Assembly (NCBI RefSeq): GCF_003217235.1
Contig: NZ_QJTF01000002.1
Span: 212,437 to 276,436, forward strand
Reading direction: 5' to 3'
Length of the DNA: 64,000 bases
From: Paramesorhizobium leguminum
GTDB taxonomy: Bacteria > Pseudomonadota > Alphaproteobacteria > Rhizobiales > Rhizobiaceae
Shown here: positions 46,166 to 57,570 of the stretch, in pieces
Layout of the letters: each line of letters opens with the position of its first letter
Numbering within the stretch: the first letter of the stretch is position 1
Position numbers and translations under genes: made by a program
Notes under the pieces: generated by a model
The model's database searches: none
What the model was told of the DNA's origin: nothing
The model's input: the letters and a program-made list of their open reading frames with translations, nothing else

Positions 46166-47058
46166 CTCAACAAATCACCGAAGGAATGCCCCGCGGCTCT
46201 GGCAATATCCGGCACCAGCGATGTTGGCGTCATGCCGGGCTGGGTATTGATTTCCAGCCAGACAAGCTCCCCATCTTCCGAAAAACGATCATCGTATCGG
46301 AAGTCGGAACGGCTCACGCCCTTGCAGCCAATCGCCTGATGCGCCTTGAGTGCCATTGTTTGTATTTTTTGGTAAATTTTCGGTAAAATTTTTGCCGGGC
46401 ATTCGTGTTTTGATGCGCCAACGACATACTTCGAATCGTAATCATAGAATTGGTGACCGACCGGAATGATCTCGCAGACGCCCAACGCCACATCGCCCAT
46501 CACGGCGCAGGTCAGCTCCCGCCCGGCGACATAGCGCTCGACCATGACCGAATCGCCATACCCCCATTCAGACGAGGTGATGATCTGCGGCGGATGCGAC
46601 TGATCTTCCTTGACGATCACCACGCCGAAGCTTGACCCCTCGCGCACCGGCTTCACCACATAAGGCGGCTTCATCGGATGGCTGGAGGTGAAATCGAATC
46701 GATTCATCACCTTCGAATCGGCAACCGAAACACCGGCCGCAGAAGCGACGATCTTCGCCCGCTCCTTATCCATGGCAAGCGCCGAGGCGAGCACACCGGA
46801 ATGCGTGTAGGGAATGCGCAAATATTCGAGAATACCCTGAATCGAACCATCCTCGCCAAAGGGGCCATGCAGGGCATTGAAGGCGACATCGGGCTTCAAA
46901 TCAGCCAGCACGTGCGCAACATCGCTGCCGACATCGACCCGCGTCACGGCATAACCTTCGGCCTCCAGGGCCTCGGCGCACGCGGCACCCGACGAGAGGC
47001 TCACCGGGCGCTCCGATGAAAATCCACCCATCAAAACCGCGACATGCTTCTTCGCCAT
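46132..47058 (-). CDS. ddl: D-alanine-D-alanine ligase
   Basis: 308 residues, ATP-grasp enzyme that makes the D-Ala-D-Ala end of the wall peptide. The start is at the conserved [20 protein letters not shown]. Motifs include [24 protein letters not shown] and [11 protein letters not shown]. It is separated from murB by two unusual genes. Confidence 0.95.
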   Translation of the reverse strand: MAKKHVAVLMGGFSSERPVSLSSGAACAEALEAEGYAVTRVDVGSDVAHVLADLKPDVAFNALHGPFGEDGSIQGILEYLRIPYTHSGVLASALAMDKERAKIVASAAGVSVADSKVMNRFDFTSSHPMKPPYVVKPVREGSSFGVVIVKEDQSHPPQIITSSEWGYGDSVMVERYVAGRELTCAVMGDVALGVCEIIPVGHQFYDYDSKYVVGASKHECPAKILPKIYQKIQTMALKAHQAIGCKGVSRSDFRYDDRFSEDGELVWLEINTQPGMTPTSLVPDIARAAGHSFGDLLSWIVEDASCLR

Positions 47059-47263
47059 GCGAGAAATCCCCTCTGCGTTTAAGATTTTGAGTTCAGCACA
47101 CCGAAATGCAACCAACCGGCCACCCACGGAGAAACCGCAAGCACCCGTGACAGGCAAATCACCCGCCGACTCAAATCAGTTAACGCTTGGACCTATAAGA
47201 ATCAGAGAGTCGATTCCGTGGCAACCCTTTTCGTTAGGGAGCGATTTTTGTCGTGGAGGGAAA

Positions 47264-47800
47264 TTATCCAGCCAGCACCGGCGAAGCGTTGACAACCTTC
47301 GCAAACCCCGCCTCAAGGTGAGCCATTGTCACATCAAAGATCGTGCGGGCCGATAGGCCGGCTGAAGGCAAATCGAAGCCAATTACGGCATCTCGCACAG
47401 CCATCATATTGAAGCCGAGATCGGCCCCCGCCCGAACCGTCGAGTTAACGCAAAACCCGGCTACCGCGCCGGTAACGACCAGGTCGACTATGCCTTTGTC
47501 ATGCAGATGGGCTGCAAGATCGGTCGAGGCGAAACCCGATGAAGTCCGTTTAAAGAAAACAGGCTCATCATCAAGCGCTTCCGCACATCGCATAGGCGAA
47601 TAACCCGCCGCATCGAAATGGAATGGCGACGCTGGGTCCTCATCGCGATGCCGAATATGAATGACCGGCAAACCCTTCTGACGGAAGGCATCGGAAAGCT
47701 CCGCGATCTTGGCCGGAGCATCGGGATTGACATGATCCCTGCCGCCCTCGATCCGACGCTGCATCTCCATCTGCATGTCGATGATAAGCAAAGCCTTCAC
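47264..47800 (-). CDS. Isochorismatase-family cysteine hydrolase
   Basis: 178 residues with the Asp8-Lys84-Cys117 triad (IIDMQ, FFKRTSSGF, GFCVNS). Members hydrolyse nicotinamide, isochorismate or carbamoylated amines; the substrate here is not decidable. It sits inside the dcw cluster between the coiled-coil gene and ddl, with gaps of 60 and 205 bases, and has no known role in wall synthesis. Confidence 0.88.
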   Translation of the reverse strand: MKALLIIDMQMEMQRRIEGGRDHVNPDAPAKIAELSDAFRQKGLPVIHIRHRDEDPASPFHFDAAGYSPMRCAEALDDEPVFFKRTSSGFASTDLAAHLHDKGIVDLVVTGAVAGFCVNSTVRAGADLGFNMMAVRDAVIGFDLPSAGLSARTIFDVTMAHLEAGFAKVVNASPVLAG

Positions 47801-47860
47801 ACTGTCTTCCTCATCATTACGGCAGGAACTACCGGAGCAACTTACGCAAATGAAGCGGAT

Positions 47861-48277
47861 TTAAAGGCCAGCCAGACCGAATCTGATGAACGCAAACGTT
47901 GCACCCATAATAGCCATCACCATGCCCAAAAGCTGGAATGTCGTAGGCATGGCGGAAACGCGCCCTTTAAGTTCGGCGACATCGCTCACAAGCTTATCCA
48001 GCTTGGAGACGTCCCTATCTAGCTTGGAGACGTCGGCACCCAGCTTGGAGACGTCCTTATCGAGTTTGGAGACGTCGCTCACAAGCTGGTCGATCTTGGA
48101 TACGTCCTTGTCGAGCTTGGAGACGTCGCTTACAAGCCTATCCAGCTTGAAGTCCATCTTGTCGAGCTTCTTCTCAAGGGCCGATACACGTTCTTCCATA
48201 CCGTTGAATGTGCCATCACCGCCGCCTGTTTTCAAGGTGCGCGGTTCTTCGGACTTCTGGACTGCAGACTTACTCAT
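47861..48277 (-). CDS. Tail-anchored heptad-repeat coiled-coil protein
   Basis: 138 residues. After a charged start comes a coiled coil (about 26-108) built from 7-residue units of the type DVSKLDK, encoded by repeats 21 bases long. One hydrophobic segment (about 113-134) is at the C-terminus. The start is 1 base after the murB stop, so the two are translationally coupled. I do not recognise a named family. A cytoplasmic coiled coil anchored by its tail would fit, but this is inference. The repeat structure makes length change between strains likely. Confidence 0.75.
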   Translation of the reverse strand: MSKSAVQKSEEPRTLKTGGGDGTFNGMEERVSALEKKLDKMDFKLDRLVSDVSKLDKDVSKIDQLVSDVSKLDKDVSKLGADVSKLDRDVSKLDKLVSDVAELKGRVSAMPTTFQLLGMVMAIMGATFAFIRFGLAGL

Positions 48278-48278
48278 T

Positions 48279-49247
48279 TTAACTTCCCCCTAAAAACTCC
48301 CGCACTTCCCGCCCCCGCTCGAACAGCCCCAGCCGCTTGATTTCCCAATGCAGCCGGATGCCTGAATTCTCCAGCACACGCGCCCTCACCGTCTCGCCCA
48401 GTGTCTCCAGGTCATACCCGGTCGCATTACCGATGTTGATCATGAAATTGCAGTGCATCTCGGACATCTGCGCCCCGCCGACCATTTTCCCGCGGCAGCC
48501 GGCCTTGTCGATTTCCTTCCAGGCAGATGAACCTTCCGGGTTCTTGAAGGTCGACCCCCCGGTCTTCTCGCGGATTGGCTGCACCGTCTCGCGGTGGTGC
48601 TGCACAGCATCCATCGCCGCCCGGATTTCGTCATGCTCGCCCGGCATTCCCTCGAAAAGCGCCGAGGTGAAGATCAGTTCTGGCGGCACGGAGGAATGGC
48701 GATAGGCATAGCCCAAATCGGCATTGGAGAGGACGTGCAGGTCGCCCTTGCGATCAAGCGCTCTGACCTCCACCACCCGCTCGCGCGTCTCCACGCCATT
48801 TGCCCCAGCATTCATGCGCAGCGCGCCGCCGATGCCGCCGGGGATGCCGTGATAGAAATGAAAGCCGGCAATGTTTGCTTCCAGCGCCGCCGCCGCCAGC
48901 CGCTTGTCCGGCGCAGCCGTCCCAGCGCGAAGCCGCGTTTCCGACACGCGTTCGATCTCGCCGAAACCCTTGGCCGAAAGCCGCACGACAAAGCCCGGAA
49001 TGCCACCATCGCGCACCAGCAGATTGGAGCCGATGCCGACCACCATGACCGGAATTTCCTCCGGCACCGCCCTTAGAAACGCCGCCAGATCCTCCTCGTC
49101 CGCAGGCTGAAACAGCACCTCCGCCAACCCGCCGGCGCGGAACCAAGTGATCTTGTCCATCTCAGCATTGGGCGTGATCCGGCCCCGCAGCCCGGAAAAC
49201 CTGTCACCCAGCTTCGCTATCAGCGCTTCGCCGTCACCGATCATCAA
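48279..49247 (-). CDS. murB: UDP-N-acetylenolpyruvoylglucosamine reductase MurB
   Basis: 322 residues, FAD enzyme that reduces the enolpyruvyl group to make UDP-MurNAc. FAD motifs are [18 protein letters not shown] and [18 protein letters not shown]. The proton-donor serine is in [17 protein letters not shown] and the final Glu region is present; it is the type I form. A repeat element lies between murC and murB. Confidence 0.95.
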   Translation of the reverse strand: MMIGDGEALIAKLGDRFSGLRGRITPNAEMDKITWFRAGGLAEVLFQPADEEDLAAFLRAVPEEIPVMVVGIGSNLLVRDGGIPGFVVRLSAKGFGEIERVSETRLRAGTAAPDKRLAAAALEANIAGFHFYHGIPGGIGGALRMNAGANGVETRERVVEVRALDRKGDLHVLSNADLGYAYRHSSVPPELIFTSALFEGMPGEHDEIRAAMDAVQHHRETVQPIREKTGGSTFKNPEGSSAWKEIDKAGCRGKMVGGAQMSEMHCNFMINIGNATGYDLETLGETVRARVLENSGIRLHWEIKRLGLFERGREVREFLGGS

Positions 49248-49312
49248 CTTTCTCCTGTAAGTACCACGCCCTGGCGTTTTCTCTTTTCAAATGGAAAGGC
49301 TGGCGGGACAGC

Positions 49313-49466
49313 ACCCCCTCTGCCCTCCCGGGCATCTCCCCCACAAGGAGGGAGATTGGCCTGCATCGATGACGGCACTTACTCTGCAATGTTTGCGACC
49401 AGCAGCGGCGTTCATAGCAGCGTGATCTCCCCCCTTGTGGGGGAGATAAGGCAAGCCAGAGGGGGT
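49313..49466. repeat. 155-bp terminal-inverted-repeat element, copy 3
   Basis: Ends ACCCCCTCTGCC and GCCAGAGGGGGT with TCTCCCCCACAAGGAGGGAG arms. It fills most of the murC-murB gap (49248-49505), which has no gene. Confidence 0.8.
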
Positions 49467-49505
49467 GCCTGGCGCTTCCATCAAAACACCGTCTGCTCTC
49501 CGGCG

Positions 49506-50906
49506 CTAGAGATTGGCCAGTTCCTTCGGCAGCGCATACGCCCATTGCGTAATATTTCCCGCGCCGAGACAAACGACGAAATCGCCCGGCTCGCCCACCG
49601 AAGCAACCAGCGGCGCCAGCGCCTCTGGACCGGTGACATAGCGCGCATCCCGATGTCCCGCCGTCTTGATCCGGCTGACCAGCGTCTCGGAATCGATACC
49701 CTCGATAGGCTCCTCGCCCGCCGTATAGACCGGCGCGACGGCGACGATATCGGCATCGTTGAAGCAGGCGGCGAAATCGTCGAAGAGGCTCGCAAGCCGC
49801 GTATAGCGGTGCGGCTGGACGATGGCGATGACGCGCCCCTGCGTCGCCTCCCGCGCCGCCCGAAGCACCGCCCTGATCTCGACGGGGTGATGGCCGTAAT
49901 CATCGAATATCTCGACGCCGTTCCATGTACCCGTATGGGTGAAGCGCCGCTTGACGCCGCCAAAGGACGAAAGCCCCTTTTTGATGTCTTCGTCCGAAAT
50001 GCCGAGCTCATGCGCGACCGCGATGGCCGCCGTCGCATTGGAGACATTATGCCGTCCCGGCATCGGCAGGGTGAGCCCAGGGATTTCAATGAGATCGCCG
50101 CCCTTGCGCGAACGGATGATCACGTCGAAGGTGGAAGAGGCGCCCTTGAAGGCATGGTTGACGAAACGCACGTCGGCCTGCGGGTTCTCGCCATAGGTGA
50201 CGACGCGGCGGTCCTCGATGCGGCTGACCAGCGCCTGCACTTCCGGGTGGTCGAGGCACATCACGCCGAAACCGTAGAACGGCACGTTCTCGACGAACTG
50301 TCGGAAAGCCTCCCGCACATTGTCGAAGGAGCCGTAATGGTCGAGATGTTCCGGGTCGATATTGGTGACGACGGCGACATCGGCGGGCAGCTTCAGGAAG
50401 GTGCCGTCGCTCTCATCCGCCTCCACCACCATCCAGTCGCCCGCGCCCATCCGCGCATTGGTGCCATAGGCGTTGATGATGCCGCCATTGATGACGGTCG
50501 GATCGAAATTGCCCGCTTCCAGCAGCGCCGCGACCATCGAGGTCGTGGTCGTCTTGCCGTGCGTGCCGCCGATGGCCACCGCCTGGCGGAAGCGCATCAG
50601 CTCGGCCAGCATTTCGGCGCGCCGCACGACCGGCAGCAAGCGCTCCCGCGCGGCCACCAGTTCGGGATTGTTCTTGCGGATCGCGGTCGAGACGACCACG
50701 ACCTCGGCATCGCCCAAGTTTTCGGCATTGTGACCGACGAACACCTCGATACCCTTGTCGCGCAGGCGCTGCACATTCGCCCCGTCGGACTGGTCCGAAC
50801 CCTGCACCCGGTAGCCAAGGCTGTGCAAGGCTTCCGCGATGCCGCTCATGCCGATGCCGCCTATGCCGATGAAATGCACAAGCCCGATATTCAGCGGCAT
50901 CTTCAT
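49506..50906 (-). CDS. murC: UDP-N-acetylmuramate-L-alanine ligase MurC
   Basis: 466 residues. The N-terminal nucleotide-sugar domain has [14 protein letters not shown], the ATP motif [11 protein letters not shown] is near 110, and the [10 protein letters not shown] motif lies in the third domain. It adds the first amino acid of the peptide. It overlaps murG by 4 bp. Confidence 0.96.
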   Translation of the reverse strand: MKMPLNIGLVHFIGIGGIGMSGIAEALHSLGYRVQGSDQSDGANVQRLRDKGIEVFVGHNAENLGDAEVVVVSTAIRKNNPELVAARERLLPVVRRAEMLAELMRFRQAVAIGGTHGKTTTTSMVAALLEAGNFDPTVINGGIINAYGTNARMGAGDWMVVEADESDGTFLKLPADVAVVTNIDPEHLDHYGSFDNVREAFRQFVENVPFYGFGVMCLDHPEVQALVSRIEDRRVVTYGENPQADVRFVNHAFKGASSTFDVIIRSRKGGDLIEIPGLTLPMPGRHNVSNATAAIAVAHELGISDEDIKKGLSSFGGVKRRFTHTGTWNGVEIFDDYGHHPVEIRAVLRAAREATQGRVIAIVQPHRYTRLASLFDDFAACFNDADIVAVAPVYTAGEEPIEGIDSETLVSRIKTAGHRDARYVTGPEALAPLVASVGEPGDFVVCLGAGNITQWAYALPKELANL

Positions 50907-52030
50907 GGCCGGTTTCCTTCCTTGAATTCCTGAATTGTTTTGCCCGACGCAATAGCCTCTGCGAGATCGGCAAGCAACCGCGTGGCCTCCGGCCTGCCCG
51001 CGCCCTGCGCCGCCTTCGCCATCGCCGCCAGCCGCTCCGGCTGGTTCATGGCATCGGTGATGATCTGCGCAAGCCGCGCCGGGTCCAGTTCCGACTGGCG
51101 GATAACCTGCGCCCCGCCAGCGGCTTCCAGCGCCGCCGCGTTGGCCGCCTGGTCGTGATCGAGCGCATGGGGAAACGGCACCAGCACCGCCGGACGCCCG
51201 ATGGCCGCGATTTCCGAGACGGTGGAAGCGCCGGAGCGCGAGATGACGAAATGCGCATTGGCGATACGTGCCGGCATGTCGGTGAAGAACGGCGCTACCT
51301 CCGCCTCGAACCCGATTTCCTTATACGCCGCCTTGACTTGGCGCTCATCATCCGAACGGGCTTGCTGGGTGAGCTTCAGCTGCGCCCGAAGCTTTTCCGG
51401 CAGCAGCCGGATCGCCGCCGGGATGGCGGTGGAGAAGAACCCCGCGCCCTGGCTGCCGCCGAACACCAATAGGCGGAATGGTTCGCCTGATAGTACCGGC
51501 TGGTACGGTTTGCCGATCTCATTCAGCACCGCCGGGCGCACCGGGTTGCCCGTCTGTACCGTTTTGGCGGAAAAGTTCCCCCCTGTCTCAGGCAAAAAGC
51601 CCCCTGCGATCGCATCGACACGGGGGGCGAGCCCCCTGTTCGCCCGCCCCATCACCGCGTTCTGCTCATGGATGAGGGTGGGAATTCCCATTCGCGTCGC
51701 CGCATAAAGCGGCGGCAAAGTCGGATAGCCGCCGAAGCCGGCAACGAGCTTTGGTTTCAATCGGCGGAAGAGTTGCCTCGAATCGAGATTTCCCTGCCAC
51801 AGCCGCCACATCGTTTTGGCCAGCGCTATGGGATTGCGCCCGGAAATCGTCGCTGAGCGAATGACATGCACCGCCTTCGCCGGAAACGTACCCGCGAAGC
51901 GCTGCGCCCGCGTGTCGGTGGCGAGATGCACCTCCCAACCCCGCGCGGAAAGCTCATGCGCGAGCGCTTCCGCCGGAAACAGATGCCCCCCGGTCCCCCC
52001 CGCGCACAGGACGATAACCCCCTTCGACAT
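50903..52030 (-). CDS. murG: N-acetylglucosaminyltransferase MurG
   Basis: 375 residues, converts lipid I to lipid II at the inner membrane. Glycine motifs are [13 protein letters not shown] and [24 protein letters not shown] and the acceptor region [14 protein letters not shown] are intact. It overlaps ftsW by one base (TAATG). Confidence 0.96.
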   Translation of the reverse strand: MSKGVIVLCAGGTGGHLFPAEALAHELSARGWEVHLATDTRAQRFAGTFPAKAVHVIRSATISGRNPIALAKTMWRLWQGNLDSRQLFRRLKPKLVAGFGGYPTLPPLYAATRMGIPTLIHEQNAVMGRANRGLAPRVDAIAGGFLPETGGNFSAKTVQTGNPVRPAVLNEIGKPYQPVLSGEPFRLLVFGGSQGAGFFSTAIPAAIRLLPEKLRAQLKLTQQARSDDERQVKAAYKEIGFEAEVAPFFTDMPARIANAHFVISRSGASTVSEIAAIGRPAVLVPFPHALDHDQAANAAALEAAGGAQVIRQSELDPARLAQIITDAMNQPERLAAMAKAAQGAGRPEATRLLADLAEAIASGKTIQEFKEGNRP

Positions 52031-53190
52031 TATGACCTTCCAAGCGTAAGGCGACGGCCTGCGCTAAAATCGAGCGATGCCGACATGCGCGCCTCCGGCC
52101 TGCGCCGCGTCAGCGCCAGCAGAATGCCCATCGTGATCGCCACCGCGATCAGCGATGAGCCGCCATAGGAGATGAACGGCAGCGTCATGCCCTTGGCCGG
52201 CATCAGGTGCAGATTAACCGCCATGTTGATGATCGACTGGAAGCCGAACAGGATGACGATGCCGGAAACCGCAAGCCGCGTGAACTCGTCACGCTCTTTC
52301 AGCGCAATCGCCAGCCCGCGCACCACGATGAAGGCGAACAGCAGCATGATCAGCAGGCAAAGTATGATGCCGTACTCCTCCGCCGCCACCGAGAAGATGA
52401 AGTCCGTATGGCTGTCCGGGATGATGCGCTTGATCGTGCCCTCGCCCGGCCCCTGCCCGAACCAGCCGCCACGTACGATTGCCTCGCGTCCGGCATCCAC
52501 CTGAAACGTGTCGCCTTCACCGGTCAGAAAGCGGTCGATACGGCCCGCGACATGCGGGAAAAAGGTGTAAGCGCCAAAGGCGCCGCCGACCGCGCATCCG
52601 GCGAGAACAACGATCCAGAACCACGGCATCCCGGCCATGAAGAACATCGCGCCCCATGTCGCCGCTGTCAGCATCGTCTGCCCCAGATCGGGCTGCGCCA
52701 CAAGCAGCGCCGCGACGAGCGCGAACAGCAGCATGGCCAGCAGATTGCCCGGAATGCCCGGACGCCGCTCATGCTCGGCGAAAAGCCAGGCGCAGATGAC
52801 AACGAAAGCAGGCTTCATGAATTCCGACGGCTGGATCGATATGCCGAGAAGCGAAATCCACCTCCGCGCGCCCTTCACCTCAATGCCGAAGAAGAGCGCC
52901 GCGACCATCGCCAGCATCGACACGCCAAGCAGGATCAGCGCGAACCGCCTTATATCCCGCTGCCCCAGAAAGGAGACCCCAATCATTACGCCAAGCGCGG
53001 GCAGCATGAACACAATCTGCCGCTCGACGAAATGAAAGCTCGACAGGCCGATGCGCTGCGCCACCGCCGGGCTCGCGGCGAAGGATAACAGAATACCCAG
53101 CCCCATCAGCGCCAGGCAGGCCGCGAGAAAAAAGCGGTCGATCGTCCACCACCAATTGGCCACCGGCCCCCGATCGACGCGGCTTACCAT
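52030..53190 (-). CDS. ftsW: Divisome glycosyltransferase FtsW
   Basis: 386 residues, ten membrane spans of the SEDS family. It starts at ATG 53190 with AAAGGAG upstream. An open extension to 53316 would translate a REP element (DPRVKPEDDD) and is rejected. SEDS motifs are [27 protein letters not shown] and FISYGGSSL. It polymerises lipid II with FtsI. Confidence 0.95.
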   Translation of the reverse strand: MVSRVDRGPVANWWWTIDRFFLAACLALMGLGILLSFAASPAVAQRIGLSSFHFVERQIVFMLPALGVMIGVSFLGQRDIRRFALILLGVSMLAMVAALFFGIEVKGARRWISLLGISIQPSEFMKPAFVVICAWLFAEHERRPGIPGNLLAMLLFALVAALLVAQPDLGQTMLTAATWGAMFFMAGMPWFWIVVLAGCAVGGAFGAYTFFPHVAGRIDRFLTGEGDTFQVDAGREAIVRGGWFGQGPGEGTIKRIIPDSHTDFIFSVAAEEYGIILCLLIMLLFAFIVVRGLAIALKERDEFTRLAVSGIVILFGFQSIINMAVNLHLMPAKGMTLPFISYGGSSLIAVAITMGILLALTRRRPEARMSASLDFSAGRRLTLGRS

Positions 53191-53245
53191 GGGTGGGCTC
53201 CTTTGATGGGGTGATTGATTCCCAAATGGAAGCGGTGGCGGGGCA

Positions 53246-53525
53246 GCGCCCCCTTTGCCTTCCGTCCGTCTCCCCGCCCCCCCGTCGTCATCCTCGGGCT
53301 TGACCCGAGGATCCACGGCAAGGAGGCGAATACGGCACTATCACCAGCAACGGGATCATTAATCACAAAACGAAATATTGGTCGCGGAACCAATACCGTC
53401 TCTACTCGCTGGAATGCGTTTGAGGAGCGGCGACTTCCGTGCTCCCTAGCCGTGGATCCTCGGGTCAAGCCCGAGGATGACGACGGGGACAAAGGGAGAT
53501 GTCCGGCAGGACAGAGGGGGGCGCC
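53246..53525. repeat. Composite repeat between murD and ftsW
   Basis: The outer ends GCGCCCCCTTTGCC and GTCCGGCAGGACAGAGGGGGGCGC resemble the 155-bp element family. Inside lie two inverted copies of the REP unit seen at 26091 (near 53284-53317 and 53450-53486). This suggests one repeat inserted into another. The whole 53191-53582 gap has no gene. Confidence 0.7.
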
Positions 53526-53582
53526 TCGCACCAACGTCACCGTTTCAACGCGACATGCTCTAGGGAGAGATGCGTGGCTCAT

Positions 53583-54968
53583 TTAATCGCTCCCCGTCCC
53601 AACCGCCATCACCGCCTCGCGAAACGCCTCCCCTCGTTTCTCAAAATTCTGGAACTGGTCGAAGCTGGCACAGGCCGGCGACAACAGCACCACCGGCTCC
53701 GCTACACCATCCTCCGCCGCATCGCGCGCGGCATGTTGGACGGCTGCGGCAATCGTGCCGGAAATTTCATAGGGCGCAGCCTCGCCCAGCGTCGCGGCGA
53801 ATTGCGGCGCGGCTTCGCCGATCAGATACGCCTTGGCGATGCGCGGGAAAAAGCCTGAGAGCGAGGCGATGCCGCCTTCCTTGGGCAGGCCACCGGCGAT
53901 CCAGTAGATGCGCTCGAAGGACGACAGCGCCGGCGCGGCGGCGTCCGCATTGGTCGCCTTGGAATCATTGACGAAGAGCACCTTGCCGCGCCGCGCCACC
54001 TGCTCCATGCGGTGCGCGAGGCCTGGGAAGGATTTGAGCCCGTCGCGGATTTCCTCAACACCTAAACCAACAGCCAAGCAGGCGGCAATCGCTGCAAGCG
54101 CGTTCTGCGCATTGTGCTCGCCGCGCAGCGAGCCAATGCCTTCAAGCGAAACGAGTTCCTCTACCGTACCCCCGCCGGAGCGCATCAGCTTCGGCCCATT
54201 GGCAAAAAGACCGTCGGCCAAAGTTTGGCGCTTGGAAATGCGGATGATGGTTTTCCCGGCGCGCTCCAGCCGGTCGGCTATTCCCGCGCAGTAGCTGTCA
54301 TCGACGCCTACGATAGCCGTATCGCTCCCCGCGACCAGCCTCTCCTTGATATCGGCATAATGCTGCATGGTGCCGTGCCGGTCGAGATGATCCGGCGTCA
54401 GATTGAGCAGTATCCCGGCGGTGGGGTTGATCGATGGCGCAAGATCAATCTGGTAGGACGAGCATTCGACGACATAATATTTGTCACGCGCCGGTGGATC
54501 GAGCGTCATCACCGCCGTGCCGATATTGCCGCCCAGTTGCACATCGCGGTCCGAGGATTTGACGATATGCGCAATCAGCGCCGTCGTCGTCGATTTACCA
54601 TTGGTGCCGGTAATGGCGATGAACGGGCTATCCGGCGCGGATCGAGTACGCTCCCGAACAAACATTTCGATGTCGCCGATGATCTCGACACCCGCCGCGC
54701 GCGCAATATCCACCGTCCAGTGCGGGCGCGGATGGGTGAGCGGCACACCGGGCGAAAGCACGAACGAGGAAAAATCTTTCCAATCCGCCTGCCTCAGGTC
54801 ACCCGTCGGGATGCCAGCCGCATTAGCGCGCTCCACGCTCGCCGGATTGTCGTCCCACGCAAGCACACGCGCCCCGCCAGCCATGATCGCCTGTGCGGTA
54901 GCGATGCCCGAGCCGCCGAGCCCGAACAGCGCGACGGTCTTGTCCTTGAGGGAATGGGCGGCGATCAT
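53583..54968 (-). CDS. murD: UDP-N-acetylmuramoylalanine-D-glutamate ligase MurD
   Basis: 461 residues. N-terminal [20 protein letters not shown] motif [12 protein letters not shown], then [12 protein letters not shown] and [17 protein letters not shown] in the C-terminal domain. It adds D-Glu. The mraY stop region is only 4 bases upstream. Confidence 0.96.
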   Translation of the reverse strand: MIAAHSLKDKTVALFGLGGSGIATAQAIMAGGARVLAWDDNPASVERANAAGIPTGDLRQADWKDFSSFVLSPGVPLTHPRPHWTVDIARAAGVEIIGDIEMFVRERTRSAPDSPFIAITGTNGKSTTTALIAHIVKSSDRDVQLGGNIGTAVMTLDPPARDKYYVVECSSYQIDLAPSINPTAGILLNLTPDHLDRHGTMQHYADIKERLVAGSDTAIVGVDDSYCAGIADRLERAGKTIIRISKRQTLADGLFANGPKLMRSGGGTVEELVSLEGIGSLRGEHNAQNALAAIAACLAVGLGVEEIRDGLKSFPGLAHRMEQVARRGKVLFVNDSKATNADAAAPALSSFERIYWIAGGLPKEGGIASLSGFFPRIAKAYLIGEAAPQFAATLGEAAPYEISGTIAAAVQHAARDAAEDGVAEPVVLLSPACASFDQFQNFEKRGEAFREAVMAVGTGSD

Positions 54969-54972
54969 CTCT

Positions 54973-56055
54973 TTATCTCAGCTTCAGCGTGGAAAGGCCG
55001 ATCAGCGCCAGGATGATCGATACGATCCAGAATCGGATCACGACCTGGCTTTCCGTCCAGCCCATCTTTTCGAAATGATGATGGATCGGCGCCATCAGGA
55101 ACACGCGCCTGCCCGTCCGCTTGAACCAGGCGACCTGGATGATGACCGAGAGCGCCTCGACCACGAACAGGCCGCCGATGATGGCGAGCACGATCTCGTG
55201 CTTGGTGGCGACGGCCACCGCGCCGAGCAATCCGCCCAGCGCCAGCGACCCCGTATCGCCCATGAAGATGGCGGCGGGAGGCGCGTTGAACCAGAGGAAG
55301 CCGAGGCTCGCGCCAATCACCGCGCCGAGCACGACCGATAGTTCGCCGGTGCCGGGAACGAAGTGGATTTGCAGGTAATCGGCGAAGATCGCGTTGCCCG
55401 AGAGATAGGCGATGACGCCGAAGGAGGCGGCGGCGACCATGACAGGCACGATCGCCAGCCCGTCGAGGCCATCAGTCAGATTGACCGCATTGCCGGCGCC
55501 GACCATGACGAAGGCGGCGACGGGAATGAAGAACAGCCCGAGATTGAGCACGAACTGCTTGAGAAACGGAAAGGTCAGCGACGAGGAGAAAGGCTCCTGC
55601 CCCGCGCGCATGATGAACCATCCGGCAATCGCCGCGATAAGAAACTCGATGCCGAGCCGAGCCTTGCCGGAAAAGCCCTTTTCCGACTGCTTGGTGACTT
55701 TCAGATAATCGTCATAGAAGCCGATGGCGCCGAAGCCGACCGAGACGAGCAGCGCCACCCAGACATAGACACTGGCGAGATTGGCCCAAAGGAAGGACGA
55801 AACCAGGATGCCGAACAGGATCATCAGGCCGCCCATGGTCGGCGTACCCGCCTTCTTGAAATGCGTCTGCGGCCCATCGGCGCGGATCGGCTGACCCTTG
55901 CCCTGCCGGATGCGCAGCGAATTGATGATCGTCGGCCCAAACAGGAATACCAGAAGCGCGGAAGTGATCAACGCCCCGCCGGTGCGGAACGTGATATAGC
56001 GGAATACGTTCAACCCCGGCATCAGGTCGGAGAAATGGGTCAGAAGCGTCAGCAT
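54973..56055 (-). CDS. mraY: Phospho-N-acetylmuramoyl-pentapeptide transferase MraY
   Basis: 360 residues, ten membrane spans. [46 protein letters not shown] and the histidine motif APIHHHFE are all intact. It attaches the sugar-peptide to undecaprenyl phosphate to give lipid I. Confidence 0.97.
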   Translation of the reverse strand: MLTLLTHFSDLMPGLNVFRYITFRTGGALITSALLVFLFGPTIINSLRIRQGKGQPIRADGPQTHFKKAGTPTMGGLMILFGILVSSFLWANLASVYVWVALLVSVGFGAIGFYDDYLKVTKQSEKGFSGKARLGIEFLIAAIAGWFIMRAGQEPFSSSLTFPFLKQFVLNLGLFFIPVAAFVMVGAGNAVNLTDGLDGLAIVPVMVAAASFGVIAYLSGNAIFADYLQIHFVPGTGELSVVLGAVIGASLGFLWFNAPPAAIFMGDTGSLALGGLLGAVAVATKHEIVLAIIGGLFVVEALSVIIQVAWFKRTGRRVFLMAPIHHHFEKMGWTESQVVIRFWIVSIILALIGLSTLKLR

Positions 56056-56072
56056 AGGTATGCCCCCTCAGC

Positions 56073-56117
56073 GCATGATCCGAAAAAGTTGGCACACTTT
56101 TTCAAACTGGATCATGC
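56073..56117. repeat. GATC-flanked palindrome between murF and mraY
   Basis: GCATGATC-CGAAAAAGT ... ACTTTTTC-AAACTGGATCATGC, 45 bases, inside an otherwise tight run of genes. Same family as 15352, 35562 and 59048. Confidence 0.8.
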
Positions 56118-56136
56118 GACTAAATAACAAAAAATC

Positions 56137-57570
56137 CTACTCAGCCGCTTCTCGCGGCTCGGCAGGCGGATATTTGGTCATCAGAGCCTTGACGATTCTG
56201 GAGAACCCGATTCCTTTTGACGATTTTACCATAACGACATCGCCAGGACGGAGCGCCTTGATCACAAGCGGCTGCAATTCTTCGACGCTCTGCCTGTATT
56301 CCGTATGAATTTCAACCGGCAAAGCGGAAGCAAGCACCGACATTTCCGGTCCGCCGATGAAAAGCGCATCCACATCCGCCTCCGCCACCGGCCTGGCAAG
56401 GTCGCGGTGCAGTTTGGGCGCGTGGTTGCCCAGCTCCAGCATATCACCCAGAACCGCGATGCGGCGCCCCTCGCCTTCCGGCTTCGCCGCATGGAGAAGT
56501 TCGAGCGCCGCCCGCATCGAGGCGGGATTGGCGTTATAGCTCTCGTCGATCAGCGTGATATCCCCATGGGGATGGCGCAGCCTGTGGCGCGCGCCGCGTC
56601 CGTCTTCCGGCGTGAGCGTCGCGAGCGCCATCGCCACCTTCGCCATGTCCGCATCGGCGAGATGCGCGGCTCCCAGCACCGCCAGCGCGTTCTGCACGAT
56701 ATGCCGTCCCGGAGCGCCGATTTTCAGCACCGCCTCCTGCCCTGCCAGCGATGCGGTCAGGCAGGAGCAGGTGGGCAGAAGCTTGGTCTTGTCCGCGCGA
56801 TAGTCGGCGTCGGCCCCCTCGCCAAAGCTGCGGATGTGGATCACGCCCGCCTCTTCCGCCATCTGCATCAGGAGCTCGAAACGCTCGTCGTCCCGGTTGA
56901 GAAGCGCGGTGCCACCGGGCTCGATCCCTTCGAATATTTCCGCCTTGGCCGCCGCGATCTCTTCCAGATTTTTGAAATGGCCAAGATGAGCCGGCGCGAT
57001 CAGTGTTATGATCGCGACATGCGGGCGCACCATCTTGACCAATGGCCGAATTTCATCGGCATGGTTCATGCCGATCTCGAACACGCCGTATTCCGTATCA
57101 TCAGGCATCCGCGCCAACGTCAGCGGCACGCCCCAGTGATTGTTGAAGGAAGCGGCAGAGGCATGCACCTTGCCCACTTCGGACAGCACATGCCGGAGCG
57201 CCTCCTTGGTCGTCGTCTTGCCGACGGAACCCGTCACCGCGATGATCTGAGCCTTGCTCCTAGCCCGCGAGGCGATGCCAAGCCGCGTCAGACCTTCCAG
57301 CACGTCGTCCACCACGATCATCGGCACCTGCAGCTTGCCCAGCGCCGGAAGCTTCGCCTCCGCCACCACGATCAGCCCGGCTCCCGCCACCATGGCTGCG
57401 GTTATGAAATCATGGCCGTCGAACTGATCGCCCTTGATGGCGAAGAACGCCTCACCCGGCTTCAACGTGCGCGTATCGATGGAAATTCCTGATATGCCTT
57501 CCGGCAAGGCGCCTACGGGCCTGCCTCCCATCGCCGCCACCATGTCGGATGAGGTCCAAAGCCAGCTCAT
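56137..57570 (-). CDS. murF: UDP-MurNAc-tripeptide-D-Ala-D-Ala ligase MurF
   Basis: 477 residues. ATP motif [25 protein letters not shown], and [15 protein letters not shown] in the C-terminal domain. It adds D-Ala-D-Ala made by Ddl. It overlaps murE by 4 bp. Confidence 0.96.
   Translation of the reverse strand: MSWLWTSSDMVAAMGGRPVGALPEGISGISIDTRTLKPGEAFFAIKGDQFDGHDFITAAMVAGAGLIVVAEAKLPALGKLQVPMIVVDDVLEGLTRLGIASRARSKAQIIAVTGSVGKTTTKEALRHVLSEVGKVHASAASFNNHWGVPLTLARMPDDTEYGVFEIGMNHADEIRPLVKMVRPHVAIITLIAPAHLGHFKNLEEIAAAKAEIFEGIEPGGTALLNRDDERFELLMQMAEEAGVIHIRSFGEGADADYRADKTKLLPTCSCLTASLAGQEAVLKIGAPGRHIVQNALAVLGAAHLADADMAKVAMALATLTPEDGRGARHRLRHPHGDITLIDESYNANPASMRAALELLHAAKPEGEGRRIAVLGDMLELGNHAPKLHRDLARPVAEADVDALFIGGPEMSVLASALPVEIHTEYRQSVEELQPLVIKALRPGDVVMVKSSKGIGFSRIVKALMTKYPPAEPREAAE

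Noticed and set aside
47980-48160. Regular repeats near 48000 resembling a CRISPR array
   Set aside because: Unit length is 21 bases without spacers and encodes heptads in a coiled-coil gene.
53191-53316. N-terminal extension of ftsW
   Set aside because: The extra residues are a translated REP element, and the ATG at 53190 has a good ribosome site.
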